Source of the DNA: G965212025 sp965215765
GTDB lineage: Bacteria > Pseudomonadota > Gammaproteobacteria > Poriferisulfidales > Oxydemutatoraceae
NCBI GenBank assembly: GCA_965215765.1
Contig: OZ244118.1
Location: forward strand, 744,001 to 808,000
Direction: 5' to 3'
DNA length: 64,000 nt
The translations under genes were made by a program, and so were the position numbers. The notes beneath the pieces are model-generated. The model did not search any database. It saw only the letters and a list, made by a program, of their open reading frames with translations, and had not been told where the DNA came from. Below are positions 26,398-35,356 of this stretch, in pieces (position 1 is the first letter of the stretch; each line of letters begins with the position of its first letter).

Positions 26398-27744
26398 ATG
26401 CCGGAAACCGCGACTAAAATCGAAAAAATAAAAATCGTGAGTGACGCTACTTGCACTTTTTGTGGGTGCGTATGCGATGACATGGAGTTGACGGTGGATC
26501 TGGAGCAGGATCGAATTACCAAAGCCAAAAATGCCTGCTTTTTGGGAAGGGCGTGGTTTGCCGAGCACGTGGTAGACAAAAGCCGACCGGTGGCCACCAT
26601 TGACGGGCGTCCTGCCACTCTTAAAGAGGCGTCTGCTGAGGCGGCTCGCATTTTGCACGAGGCGAGGTGCCCGATTGTTTATGGCTTAAGCGATACCACT
26701 TGCGAGGCGCAGCGCCAGGCAGTTGCGATTAGCGATTTCATTAAAGGCAACGTGGATACCACGACTTCTGTTTGCCATGGTCCTTCAGGGATCGCGTTTC
26801 AAGAGGTCGGGGAGAGCACGGCGACACTTGGAGAAATCAAGAATCGTGCAGACTTGGTTATCTATTGGGGCGGCAATCCCGCTGAGTCCCATCCTCGCCA
26901 TTTCACGCGTTATGCGGTTACGCCCAAAGGCATGTTCACGCCGAACGGAAAAAGAGATCGTACCGTGGTGTTGGTTGATGTGCGCAAAACGCCAAGCGCA
27001 CCGGTTGCTGACATATTTTTACGCGTAAAACCCGGGCGGGATTTTGAATTGCTTTGGATTTTGCGGGCGATGGTCAAGGGTGTGAAGGTGGCGGTAGACG
27101 TTGAGAAACTGACCGGCATCAGTCGTGAGGTGCTTGAGGACTTGGTCGGGCGCATGAAAAGCTGTCGTTACGGGGTTCTGTTTTTTGGTATGGGGCTGAC
27201 GATGACCCGTGGTCGTCATTTCAATTCCGGTGCAGTCTTGTCGCTGGCGGCGGATTTGAATGACTTTACGCACTTCGTTGCCATGCCGGTTCGCGGACAT
27301 GGCAACGTCACGGGTGCGGATAACGTGGTTTCCTGGCAAACCGGCTATCCTTTCGGGGTGAACTTTAACCGTGGATACCCGCGTTTTAATCCCGGAGAGT
27401 TCACGACCGTTGACATGTTGGCAAGAGGTGAAGCGGACAGTGCTTTGATTATTGCCACAGATCCTGCAGCCAATTTCCCGGCTCGAGCCATTGGCCATCT
27501 GAAAAAGATTCCCCTTGTTGTGCTGGATACCAAAGAAACAGCCACGACGAAACTTGCTCGTGTTGCATTCAATGTGTCGACTTATGGCATCAATACGGGG
27601 GGAACGGTCTACCGGATGGACAATGTGCCGATCAGTCTCCGTCCGGCTTTGGCTTCTCCATTTCCTGGTGACCAGGAAGTGCTGACCTCGATTCTTGCTG
27701 ACTTGCGCAAGTTGCGAGGAGCTAAGGCCAAGCTCGCAAGTTGA
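26398..27744 (+). CDS. fhcB: Formylmethanofuran dehydrogenase/hydrolase subunit B
   Basis: A 448-residue member of the molybdopterin oxidoreductase family. In archaea FwdB carries the Mo/W site that reduces CO2; in methylotrophic bacteria the FhcABCD complex is known as a transferase/hydrolase producing formate. This copy keeps a Cys-rich motif at residues 18-25 (CTFCGCVCDD) with a further Cys about 25 residues on (KNACFLG), as expected for a [4Fe-4S] cluster, and a Cys in TTSVCHGPSG (about residue 126) at the place of the metal-binding Cys of FwdB. Further on, YWGGNPAESHPRH, PVRGHGNVTG and a C-terminal NTGGTVYRMDNVPI are seen. Together with the FwdD-like gene upstream this suggests that a cofactor could be bound. 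It is the second gene of the operon. Confidence 0.92.
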   Translation: MPETATKIEKIKIVSDATCTFCGCVCDDMELTVDLEQDRITKAKNACFLGRAWFAEHVVDKSRPVATIDGRPATLKEASAEAARILHEARCPIVYGLSDTTCEAQRQAVAISDFIKGNVDTTTSVCHGPSGIAFQEVGESTATLGEIKNRADLVIYWGGNPAESHPRHFTRYAVTPKGMFTPNGKRDRTVVLVDVRKTPSAPVADIFLRVKPGRDFELLWILRAMVKGVKVAVDVEKLTGISREVLEDLVGRMKSCRYGVLFFGMGLTMTRGRHFNSGAVLSLAADLNDFTHFVAMPVRGHGNVTGADNVVSWQTGYPFGVNFNRGYPRFNPGEFTTVDMLARGEADSALIIATDPAANFPARAIGHLKKIPLVVLDTKETATTKLARVAFNVSTYGINTGGTVYRMDNVPISLRPALASPFPGDQEVLTSILADLRKLRGAKAKLAS

Positions 27745-27772
27745 TCTTGTTTCGTTATGCTTCGGTCTGGCT

Positions 27773-27792
27773 GCCGGGTGAGCGGCTTTTTT
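27773..27792 (+). terminator. Possible weak terminator or attenuator between fhcB and fhcA
   Basis: A four-pair GC stem (GCCG, six-base loop, CGGC) runs straight into six T residues. It lies within what is otherwise a continuous operon, so it may lower downstream expression or be chance. The stem is short, so confidence is low. Confidence 0.3.
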
Positions 27793-27809
27793 GTCTTGTA
27801 AATAAATAA

Positions 27810-29462
27810 ATGTCAGAATTTGTGATTTCCGGGGGTCGGGTTTATGACCCTGCCAATGGCATTGACGGCGAAGTGCGTGATGTCTGCGTACGCGACGGAA
27901 AGATCGCTGAATCGGTTGCTGCTTCTGCGCTGAAAATCAACGTTGCAGGGACGGTGGTGATGCCTGGGGGCGTTGATATTCATTGCCATATTGCCGGGCC
28001 AAAAGTGAACCTGGCGCGCAAGTTGATGCCTGAAGACCACCGACTGGATCCTCATCCGGGGACGCCTGCTACCCGCTCCGGCAGTGGTGGTGTTGTTCCC
28101 TCCACTTTTGTGACCGGTTATCGCTACGCCACGCTCGGGTACACCACTGCAATGGAAGCCGCCGTGCCGCCGCTTTTTGCCAGGCACGTATTGGAAGAGC
28201 TCTGGGATACACCGGTGATCGACAAGGGTTTTTATGTGCTACTCGGCAACAACTCCTTTCTTTATAGCTTGTTGCAGAAAAACCGCACCCAAGATTTCCA
28301 AAATGCAGTTTCCTGGTGGCTGAACGCCACGAAGTCGTACGCTGTGAAACTGGTGAATCCCTGCGGGGATGAACTGTGGAAGGGCAAAAGAAACACGAAC
28401 GTGACTGACATCAACACGGTGGTTGAGCCTTTTCAATTGACCCCCTTGCATGTCATTTCTGCTTTTGTGGAAGCTGCGAATGCCTTGGGCTTGCCGCATC
28501 CTCCCCACGTTCACTGCAACAACCTCGGCCACAGCGGGAATATACATACCACGCTGGAAACCATGAAAGCAGCAGGAGGGCTGCCTATCCACATTGCCCA
28601 TTCACAGTTTCACAGCTTTGCCGGAGAGATCGGCAAAAGTCCAGCGTCCGGGGCGCAACAAATTATTGAGTACATCAATTCTCATCCGAACGTCACCACG
28701 GATGTCGGGCAGGTGATGTTCGGGAAGGCGGTTGCTACCACTGCAGACGCACCGTTGACATGGATGTTGCGTCATGTGCAGAAAGCAAAATGGGTGAACG
28801 CTGACACCGAATGTGAAAGTGGTTGCGGGATCATGCCTTTTTCCTACCAGGAACACGTCTACACGCATGCCTTGCAATGGGCGATCGGCCTGGAACTATT
28901 CCTGTTGTCAGAGGATCCCTGGAGGGTGGTGTTGTCTACGGATCACCCGAATGGTGGCTCCTTCATGAACTACCCGAGATTGATACACCTGTTAATGAAC
29001 AGCAATTTCAGGGCGGAAGAAATTGAGCGTCTGCACCCGAAGATCAGGCAGACGACAGGTCTTGCCAACCTCAAGCGCGAATACACCTTGAGAGAAATTG
29101 CCATCATCACGAGGGCAGGTCCGGCGCGCATTCTGGGGATGCGCAACAAGGGTCATTTGGGTGCGGGCGCGGATGCGGACATCACGATTTACACGGAGGA
29201 CGCTGATCGCGAGAAAATGTTCAATGCACCGCGCTATGTCTTCAAGGATGGCCATGCAATTATTAAAGATCACGAGTTTTCGCGTGATTATTTTGGTCGT
29301 TTGCTGCATGTTGAGCCGAGTTACGATAAAAAAATTGAGGATGCGATCCGTCCGTTTTTTGATGACTACTACACGGTTCGGTTTGGTAACTATGCCATTC
29401 AGGATGATTTGCTCCACGAGCATACGGTGGTTCCGATGCTCAACAAGTCTCAGCACTCATGA
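27810..29462 (+). CDS. fhcA: Formylmethanofuran dehydrogenase/hydrolase subunit A
   Basis: A 550-residue amidohydrolase-type subunit that hydrolyses formyl-methanofuran to formate (or the reverse). The dinuclear metal site is visible: GVDIHCHIAGP at about residue 55 (HxH), SYAVKLVNP at about 178 (Lys for carboxylation), HVHCNN and HIAHSQFHSF at about 231-272, and STDHPNGG near 378 (Asp). It begins MSEFVISGGRVYDP, a usual amidohydrolase N-terminus. No strong ribosome-binding site precedes the ATG. Its stop overlaps the start of fhcD in an ATGA, indicating translational coupling. Length and order (B, A, D, C) match fhc operons of other methylotrophs. Confidence 0.95.
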   Translation: MSEFVISGGRVYDPANGIDGEVRDVCVRDGKIAESVAASALKINVAGTVVMPGGVDIHCHIAGPKVNLARKLMPEDHRLDPHPGTPATRSGSGGVVPSTFVTGYRYATLGYTTAMEAAVPPLFARHVLEELWDTPVIDKGFYVLLGNNSFLYSLLQKNRTQDFQNAVSWWLNATKSYAVKLVNPCGDELWKGKRNTNVTDINTVVEPFQLTPLHVISAFVEAANALGLPHPPHVHCNNLGHSGNIHTTLETMKAAGGLPIHIAHSQFHSFAGEIGKSPASGAQQIIEYINSHPNVTTDVGQVMFGKAVATTADAPLTWMLRHVQKAKWVNADTECESGCGIMPFSYQEHVYTHALQWAIGLELFLLSEDPWRVVLSTDHPNGGSFMNYPRLIHLLMNSNFRAEEIERLHPKIRQTTGLANLKREYTLREIAIITRAGPARILGMRNKGHLGAGADADITIYTEDADREKMFNAPRYVFKDGHAIIKDHEFSRDYFGRLLHVEPSYDKKIEDAIRPFFDDYYTVRFGNYAIQDDLLHEHTVVPMLNKSQHS

Positions 29463-30373
29463 GTGATATAAAAATTGGCAGAACCGTCGTAAGAGACACT
29501 TTCGCTGAAGCATTTGAGATGTGGGGTGCGAGAGTCATCATTACGGCTGACACCAAGGAATGGGCTCTCGCTGCCGGGCAATCCATGACGGGCTTTGCGA
29601 CTTCAGTCATTCGTTGCAAATGCGAAGCGGCCATGGAGTGCGAAGTTGCGGCTTCGAACACATTGGACAACCGCCCCGGGGTCAGTGTGCTGTTGTTTGC
29701 CATGGCGGAGAAATCCATGAGTGATCGCTTGGTGGAACGTATCGGTCAATGCGTCATGACCTGCCCAACTACGGCTTGCTATTCTGGATTGAAGGCCGAA
29801 AAAAAGGTGCCGGTGGGTTCTCGTTTGCGCTATTTTGGGGACGGACACCAGATTTCCAAGGTCATTTTCGGTCGGCGGTTTTGGCGTATTCCGGTTATGG
29901 AAGGGGAGTTTTTGGTTGAGTCCGGGTTCGGCATCAAGACTACGGTGGGTGGTGGCAATTTGTTGTTTCTTGGCAAGGACCAGAAAGGTGCTTTGAATGC
30001 GGCAACGGCAGCGGTAGCTGCGATGAAGGAAATCGCTGGAGTGTTCCTGCCGTTCCCGCAAGGAGTGGTCAGGTCAGGCAGCAAGATGGGTGCGAAATAC
30101 AAAGGTCTGATTGCTTCCACAAATGACGCCTACTGTCCGACTTTGCGTGGGCAGTGTTCGGACACACAGGTTCCGGAGGGTGTTGAAGCCGTGTACGAGA
30201 TCGTGGTAAATGGCTTGAGCCTGGACATGGTCAGAAAAGCAATGCGCAGCGGGATCATCGCCGCAGCAGATCAAGGGGTAGAGTTTATTTCAGCTGGTAA
30301 CTACGGTGGTACGCTCGGAAAATACCAGATCCATCTGGGCGAGTTACTTGCTGTTGGTGCATCAAACACCTGA
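29459..30373 (+). CDS. fhcD: Formylmethanofuran:tetrahydromethanopterin formyltransferase
   Basis: The Ftr-type subunit, 304 residues, moves the formyl group between formyl-H4MPT and methanofuran. Recognisable blocks are the N-terminal RDTFAEAFEMWGAR, FGIKTTVGGGNLLFLG in the middle, FPQGVVRSGSKMGAKYKGL and the closing GNYGGTLGKYQIHL. Its start overlaps the end of fhcA and its own TGA overlaps the ATG of fhcC, so the four fhc genes are a single translational unit. It supplies formyl-methanofuran to the FhcA active site; in the known complex the polyglutamate tail of methanofuran swings between the two sites. Confidence 0.96.
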   Translation: MSDIKIGRTVVRDTFAEAFEMWGARVIITADTKEWALAAGQSMTGFATSVIRCKCEAAMECEVAASNTLDNRPGVSVLLFAMAEKSMSDRLVERIGQCVMTCPTTACYSGLKAEKKVPVGSRLRYFGDGHQISKVIFGRRFWRIPVMEGEFLVESGFGIKTTVGGGNLLFLGKDQKGALNAATAAVAAMKEIAGVFLPFPQGVVRSGSKMGAKYKGLIASTNDAYCPTLRGQCSDTQVPEGVEAVYEIVVNGLSLDMVRKAMRSGIIAAADQGVEFISAGNYGGTLGKYQIHLGELLAVGASNT

Positions 30374-31182
30374 TGGAAACCACACTGCTTTTGTGTCAGC
30401 AGCCTGAAGTGCCTCTTGAGGCCGAATGCATCAGTCCGCAGCATTTTTCCGCTCTTTCACAATCTGGCATAGAACGTTTGAGCGTGATGCACGGTAATCG
30501 TCAGGCGCAATTGGGCGATTTTTTCCAGGTTCGAGGCAATGGTTGCGAGACGATCCGCCTTGAAGGGGATCTTTCACAAGTCAAATTGATCGGTGCCGGA
30601 ATGAGCAGTGGCCGTATAGAGGTCTATGGCAATGTGGGGATGCATCTCGGTGCCGGGATTTCGGGCGGGGAAATTTTGGTGCATGGTGATGCGTCAGATT
30701 GGGTCGGGTCGGAAATGCAGGGTGGAAGAATAACGGTTTTCGGCAATGCCGGGCACATGGTGGGCAGCGCGTACCGAGGACAGGTCTTCGGCATGACAGG
30801 GGGCGAGATTTTTATCCATGGGAGCGCGAAAAACGAGGTTGGAGGAGGTATGCGTCGCGGCTTGATTGCTGTTGGTGGCAGTTGCGGTGACTTCGGCGGT
30901 GTCAACATGGGGGCTGGTACGATCGTCGTTTTGGGAGCACCCGGAATACGTTGGGGCGCTGGTATGAAAAGAGGGAGCATCGTGTTTTTGGAGCAAGCAG
31001 AAGTGTTGCCCAGCTTTTCTTCCGCCGGTGTTTTTCATCCGATTTTCCTGCGTTTTTACCTGTTGTATTTACGCAAGCAAGGTTTTGTGCTTGAAGACCG
31101 CCACATCAGCGGAAAATACAGCCGTTGGACCGGGGACGGTGTGGTCATGAATAAAGGGGAAATACTGCTTTACCATGTCTGA
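30373..31182 (+). CDS. fhcC: Formylmethanofuran dehydrogenase/hydrolase subunit C
   Basis: A 269-residue scaffold subunit of the glutamate-synthase-alpha C-terminal type. The central 160 residues are a right-handed beta-helix of repeats such as GAGMSSGRIEVYGN, GAGISGGEILVHGDAS and GGGMRRGLIAVGGSCG, with a Gly-rich period of about 20 residues. The C-terminal helix-strand part (FLRFYLLYLRKQGF) is typical. It bridges the A and D subunits in the known complex. It follows fhcD with a TGATG overlap; the next gene, a ferredoxin, starts 126 bases on. Confidence 0.94.
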   Translation: METTLLLCQQPEVPLEAECISPQHFSALSQSGIERLSVMHGNRQAQLGDFFQVRGNGCETIRLEGDLSQVKLIGAGMSSGRIEVYGNVGMHLGAGISGGEILVHGDASDWVGSEMQGGRITVFGNAGHMVGSAYRGQVFGMTGGEIFIHGSAKNEVGGGMRRGLIAVGGSCGDFGGVNMGAGTIVVLGAPGIRWGAGMKRGSIVFLEQAEVLPSFSSAGVFHPIFLRFYLLYLRKQGFVLEDRHISGKYSRWTGDGVVMNKGEILLYHV

Positions 31183-31308
31183 GGCCTTGTTGTTTTGTGT
31201 GGTTAATTTTTGAATGGCCATACAGTTTTTTTCATTGAAGGCCGGAGCGACTGACAGGTTGTTCCGGCGTGAATTTTGTCGGGGGTCTTCCCCGGAGGAG
31301 TACAAGCG

Positions 31309-31614
31309 ATGACCACAGTTGTGACAGATAACTGCAAAGATTGCCGTTTTACAGACTGTGTTACGGTCTGTCCCGTAGCGTGTTTTCACTATGATGACGA
31401 GATGCTTTACATTGATCCGGATGTTTGCATTGACTGTAGTGCATGCATCCCTGAGTGCCCGGTGGAAGCAATCTATGAAGAGGATGACTTGCCGGATGAC
31501 AAGCGTAAATGGGTGCAGATTAACGCAGAAAAAGCTCCGGATCTTCCGTGCATTGAAGATGCAATGGATCCTTTGCCTGGAGCTGAAGAACGCAAAACCG
31601 AACTAGGCTTTTAA
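31309..31614 (+). CDS. fdxA: 7Fe-type ferredoxin (FdxA family)
   Basis: A 101-residue electron carrier with two Cys clusters: an N-terminal CKDCRFTDCVTVCPV and a second CIDCSACIPECPVEAIY. The extended first motif and the acidic C-terminal tail (about 50 residues, ending ERKTELGF) are those of [3Fe-4S][4Fe-4S] ferredoxins widespread in proteobacteria. Start: ATG at 31309 preceded by GGAGGAG ten bases upstream. It sits between the fhc operon and a ferredoxin-NADP reductase on the same strand, so it may carry electrons between them; this partnership is inferred from position only. Confidence 0.93.
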   Translation: MTTVVTDNCKDCRFTDCVTVCPVACFHYDDEMLYIDPDVCIDCSACIPECPVEAIYEEDDLPDDKRKWVQINAEKAPDLPCIEDAMDPLPGAEERKTELGF

Positions 31615-31671
31615 TCCCAGGTTGTCTTTAGCCGGGATGTGGTTATGGGTGTAGCGCTGGCTACCGTCGGG

Positions 31672-33051
31672 ATGCCGTTAAAGGTTGCCATTGTGGGCAG
31701 TGGTCCGAGCGGGTTTTATACGGCTGAGGCTCTGTTGAAGTCACCGCACGAGGTACACGTTGATCTTTTGGAGTACCTGCCCACTCCGTTTGGCCTGGTC
31801 AGAAGTGGCGTGGCTCCAGACCATCAGAAATTGAAAGGAGCCATCAAGGTTTACGAAATGATTGCCGAGCATGAGAAGTTGCGATTTTTCGGGAATGTGA
31901 AAGTAGGAAGGGATATTGCTGCCGAAGATCTGTCCAGGATCTATCACGCTGTTATTTATACCTGTGGTGCTGAAACCGATCGAAAATTGGCGATTCCGGG
32001 AGAAGATTTGCCCGGCAGCCATACAGCGACTGAGTTTGTGGGTTGGTATAACGGGCATCCGGACTACCAGGATCGCGTGTTTGATTTTTCTGCTCCCAAC
32101 GCGGTGATTATTGGTCAGGGAAACGTTGCTGCGGATGTGGCGAGAATTCTTGCCAAGACTCCGGAGGAGCTCATGCATACCGACATCACTGAAAACGCTT
32201 TGCGTGTTTTGCGCGGTAGCAAAATCCGCAACATCTACATTATTGGGCGGCGCAGTGCGGTGCAGGCAAAATTTTCGCCCAAAGAGCTTCGGGAATTTCT
32301 GGATCTGAAGGATTGCGCCCCGTACGTAGATCCTGAAGACCTGGAACTCAATGAAGCCAGCCGTGTCGAGGTGGAAAGTCGGGAGGGAGGGCAAGCGAAA
32401 AAGAACCACCGGATTTTCCAGCAGTTTTCCGAGATGGAAAATCATGGGAAGTCACGTGTCAGCTGCTTTACTTTTTTAAAGAGCCCTGTTTGCCTGAAAG
32501 GTGAAGACCGCATCAGGGAAGTGGTTCTGGAAAAAAACCGGCTTAAAGGGGCAGCGTTTTCGCAATCTGCATACGGGACGGGAGAAACGGTCAGCTTGGA
32601 ATGCGGGGTTCTTTTCAGGAGCATTGGTTATCGAGGAGCTCCTGTTCCCGGGGTTCCTTTTGATGCCCAATCCGGGACGATTCCGAATGAGTCCGGAAGG
32701 GTAAGGTGTCATGACAAACACGCTTCCTTGGGGAATACCTACGTTGCTGGCTGGATAAAGCGTGGGCCAAGCGGCATTATTGGTACGAATCGCGCCTGCG
32801 CAGTGGAAACAGTGAAGACGCTTTTTGCTGACATGCCTTCCTGGCCAGACGAAACCCGTGATGGCAAGGATGCGCTTTGCAATTTACTGAACGAGCGGGC
32901 AATTGCGTACCTGGATTATGCGCAGTGGAAAAAAATTGATACAGCGGAACAATTTGCCGGTGAAAAGAATGGCAAACCCCGGGAGAAACTCACTACAGTA
33001 AAAGAGTTGATTGAGGTGGCCAAGAGCGCTTCCGGAGAAGTATCAAAATAA
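31672..33051 (+). CDS. Ferredoxin-NADP reductase, adrenodoxin-reductase type
   Basis: A flavoprotein of about 459 residues of the FprA/adrenodoxin-reductase class, which exchanges electrons between ferredoxin and NADP(H). The FAD-binding VAIVGSGPSGFYTAEAL lies at the N-terminus, followed by PTPFGLVRSGVAPDHQK. The NADP-binding part contains VIIGQGNVAADVARIL and GRRSAVQAKFS, and the family-typical AGWIKRGPSGIIGTN closes the FAD domain. I place the start at the ATG giving MPLKVAIVG; in-frame starts at 31639 and 31645 would add up to 11 residues without a better ribosome site. It lies 57 bases behind the ferredoxin gene, with which it probably forms a redox pair. Confidence 0.92.
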   Translation: MPLKVAIVGSGPSGFYTAEALLKSPHEVHVDLLEYLPTPFGLVRSGVAPDHQKLKGAIKVYEMIAEHEKLRFFGNVKVGRDIAAEDLSRIYHAVIYTCGAETDRKLAIPGEDLPGSHTATEFVGWYNGHPDYQDRVFDFSAPNAVIIGQGNVAADVARILAKTPEELMHTDITENALRVLRGSKIRNIYIIGRRSAVQAKFSPKELREFLDLKDCAPYVDPEDLELNEASRVEVESREGGQAKKNHRIFQQFSEMENHGKSRVSCFTFLKSPVCLKGEDRIREVVLEKNRLKGAAFSQSAYGTGETVSLECGVLFRSIGYRGAPVPGVPFDAQSGTIPNESGRVRCHDKHASLGNTYVAGWIKRGPSGIIGTNRACAVETVKTLFADMPSWPDETRDGKDALCNLLNERAIAYLDYAQWKKIDTAEQFAGEKNGKPREKLTTVKELIEVAKSASGEVSK

Positions 33052-33231
33052 CCTTCCCCGGTTCATTTGCCTGGCATGGTGGATATCTGCAGTGATGCTT
33101 TTTGATCCCCGCTACATACGCCTAAGCAGCGGCAATTGCCCTTTTATGCGTCTTTTTGTCCATCTTAAGAATGGTGCCTGTGATAGAATAGTAGCTAAAG
33201 AAGCGAAGTACTTAAGTTTCGGAGGAACAGA

Positions 33232-35289
33232 ATGAATATCTACTCGGTGGAAGAAATCCAAGCCGCGCAGAACCGGTTCAATGACTATGCCGAAGCAGTC
33301 CAGAAGCTGAATGGTGAGAATGATGCTAGTAGCGGGAGCAGGTGGGGGCGTATTGCTTTAGGGACTGATGGACGCCCGGAGGTTCACATCGCCAAGAGTG
33401 CCAGGGGCAAGGTTTGGCACTTTTTGAAGGAGACAGTGCTCAGGCCTTATATGTATTACCAGAATTACAAGTTGCTGAAGAATCTTGAGTCTTCAGTCCG
33501 TGAGTGCTTTACAGAGGATCATAAGGAGACTGTAGCCAAGGAGATTCGTGAAATTGCGTCAGCAGCAGCAGGCGCATCAAAGAGCAGTAAGCCTTATATG
33601 GGTTCTTACCAGAGTTTCGCGGAGTATGTTGCCAAATTTGCAAACGAAGGGGGTCGTAAATTTCAAGAAATGGAGGAGGAGGGTTCCTCTGTAACGGAAT
33701 TAAATGTTCCCCGCATGAAGAGAAGTTTTACTTCTACAATGGAACTTAGTGATTTACTCAAGAGAGGAGACCGTACTTCTACAACGGGGGGCAGCGTTTC
33801 CTCAACGAGGAGATGGCCTTCCCCAGTGGATGAAAATGGATATCTTACCTCGGAATTGGGACGGCCTGACGGCAACGGCGAGCCAGGTTCCAAGGAACAA
33901 AGCTTGTTGGGTAGCTTGACCCTGTTTGGTCGAAATCAGACCGGCAGAAAGTCTTATGATGACATTCTGTCAGAGAGGGACAGGTATTTACCAAGTACGG
34001 TTAAGTCGTCAGGCAGTGAACCGCCAATGAGGAGTAGAAGCAATCTGGAGAGGAGCGCGCTTCCTTTAGAACCGGATGAGGAATCGGTTTTACCAGATGC
34101 ACGGGCTGAATCGCCAGACAGAAAACCGGTGACGAGAAGTAAAAGTGCTCTTGGCAGGAGAAAATCTTTTGTAGTCCCGGAGCATCAGAGGCAAAGTAGT
34201 CAATCTAAGAGTAGGCCTACTTCAAGAGCGGAAATGAGGTCGTTTTCGGAACGTCCCGGTTCGGTTGGGTTTGGCCATAGCCCGGTGAAACGATATTCAC
34301 AGCGTACGCCTGATGCAAGAAACTCTGTGTTTTCCATTGATTCAGATATGCCTGGAGATGATCTGGAAAGGTCAGGTCAAGACGAAAATGTCTTCAGCTC
34401 GCCATTGAGGAGAGCCACAAGCGCTAACCATATAAGACCCCACTCCACACTTATGCCAACGCCACCTCGTCGAGGCAAGGGGACCGACCCGGTATTGAGG
34501 AGATCCTCAAGCACTAGCCATATAAAACCCAACTCCACGCTTACGCCCACATCTGCATCCACATCCTTCCCTTGGAACGGAGCGAGTAGCCATGGTGACC
34601 TTACTCATACACTTAAGTCTGACGGCAAGACAATGTTTTTACACGCTGGCCCAAGTGTTGATGGCTTGTTAGGAGAAGGAGCCTTCCAAGAAAAAGCTCT
34701 TACGTGCCACACCGAGCGTGTAGGAAGAATACGCGCCAAAATACATGCTTATATGAATCCAAGTCCTCGGAAACTGCGTGGGAGAACGCTTGGTGGGCTT
34801 TCCCGGCGGCTCAATTTGGGAGTGGGTGACGTGGTATTACGATCTGTGAGCTTGCTTGCGATTGACGCGGTCAGGTTAGGGTTTGACAATTATTGCGGGT
34901 TCATCAGCTTTTTACAGCCTGGATATGGTCGAGAAAGGAAATCTAAAAATGTCGAAGGTTCACAACCGCTTGTTTCTGTAAATGTCCGTTCGTCCGCATA
35001 TCAATGCGAACAGAATGCGTTTTTCCGGGCGGCTTGGGAAGCCATGCTGGAATATGAAATTTCCCACAATCCAGTTGAGGGAGAAGAAATCAAAGCAACA
35101 TCAGATGCCAAAATTGCGGCTAGCCCTCGTTCAAAACTTTCGACCGCAAAGAGTGGTGGAGCAAAAATTATAACAAATGAAGAAGATTTGGTAGATCCTT
35201 TTAAAATCATTTACGAAGAATATGTAACAAATAGTGAAGAAGTGCTGGTTCAACAAGATGTTCAGGAAGCTACTTTGACCCATCTATAA
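33232..35289 (+). CDS. Unrecognised 685-residue protein, Ser/Arg-rich and partly disordered
   Basis: I do not recognise this protein. It starts at an ATG with GGAGG well placed (33222). Residues 1-150 look folded, with an aromatic/basic segment (GKVWHFLKETVLRPYMYYQN). Residues about 165-470 are low-complexity, rich in Ser, Arg, Pro and Glu, and contain repeated basic-Ser motifs: MRSRS, TRSKS, GRRKSF, LRRATS, LRRSSS. A 30-residue unit (LRRATSANHIRPHSTLMPT, then LRRSSSTSHIKPNSTLTPT) occurs twice. Residues 480-620 seem folded again, and the C-terminus is acidic (YEEYVTNSEEVLVQQDVQEA). There is no signal peptide or membrane helix. The composition recalls secreted effectors of intracellular gammaproteobacteria; this is inference only. 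A second unrecognised gene follows 67 bases later. Confidence 0.75.
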   Translation: MNIYSVEEIQAAQNRFNDYAEAVQKLNGENDASSGSRWGRIALGTDGRPEVHIAKSARGKVWHFLKETVLRPYMYYQNYKLLKNLESSVRECFTEDHKETVAKEIREIASAAAGASKSSKPYMGSYQSFAEYVAKFANEGGRKFQEMEEEGSSVTELNVPRMKRSFTSTMELSDLLKRGDRTSTTGGSVSSTRRWPSPVDENGYLTSELGRPDGNGEPGSKEQSLLGSLTLFGRNQTGRKSYDDILSERDRYLPSTVKSSGSEPPMRSRSNLERSALPLEPDEESVLPDARAESPDRKPVTRSKSALGRRKSFVVPEHQRQSSQSKSRPTSRAEMRSFSERPGSVGFGHSPVKRYSQRTPDARNSVFSIDSDMPGDDLERSGQDENVFSSPLRRATSANHIRPHSTLMPTPPRRGKGTDPVLRRSSSTSHIKPNSTLTPTSASTSFPWNGASSHGDLTHTLKSDGKTMFLHAGPSVDGLLGEGAFQEKALTCHTERVGRIRAKIHAYMNPSPRKLRGRTLGGLSRRLNLGVGDVVLRSVSLLAIDAVRLGFDNYCGFISFLQPGYGRERKSKNVEGSQPLVSVNVRSSAYQCEQNAFFRAAWEAMLEYEISHNPVEGEEIKATSDAKIAASPRSKLSTAKSGGAKIITNEEDLVDPFKIIYEEYVTNSEEVLVQQDVQEATLTHL
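34405..34584 (+). repeat. Two 90-bp in-frame repeats
   Basis: The block starting at 34405 and the block starting at 34495 encode the same 30-residue pattern with about two thirds of residues conserved (LRRATSANHIRP versus LRRSSSTSHIKP). They lie in the disordered middle of the 685-residue protein. Confidence 0.75.
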
Positions 35290-35356
35290 AGGTCTGAGGC
35301 AAGCTTAGCTATAGTTGTGGTTTTATTTCATTGTAGGTATTAGGAGAGTTGTTTTA

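Noticed and set aside
35315..35356. Upstream start for the 363-residue protein
   Set aside because: The added segment (MWFYFIVGIRRVVL) lacks a ribosome-binding site, whereas AGGAG precedes ATG 35357.
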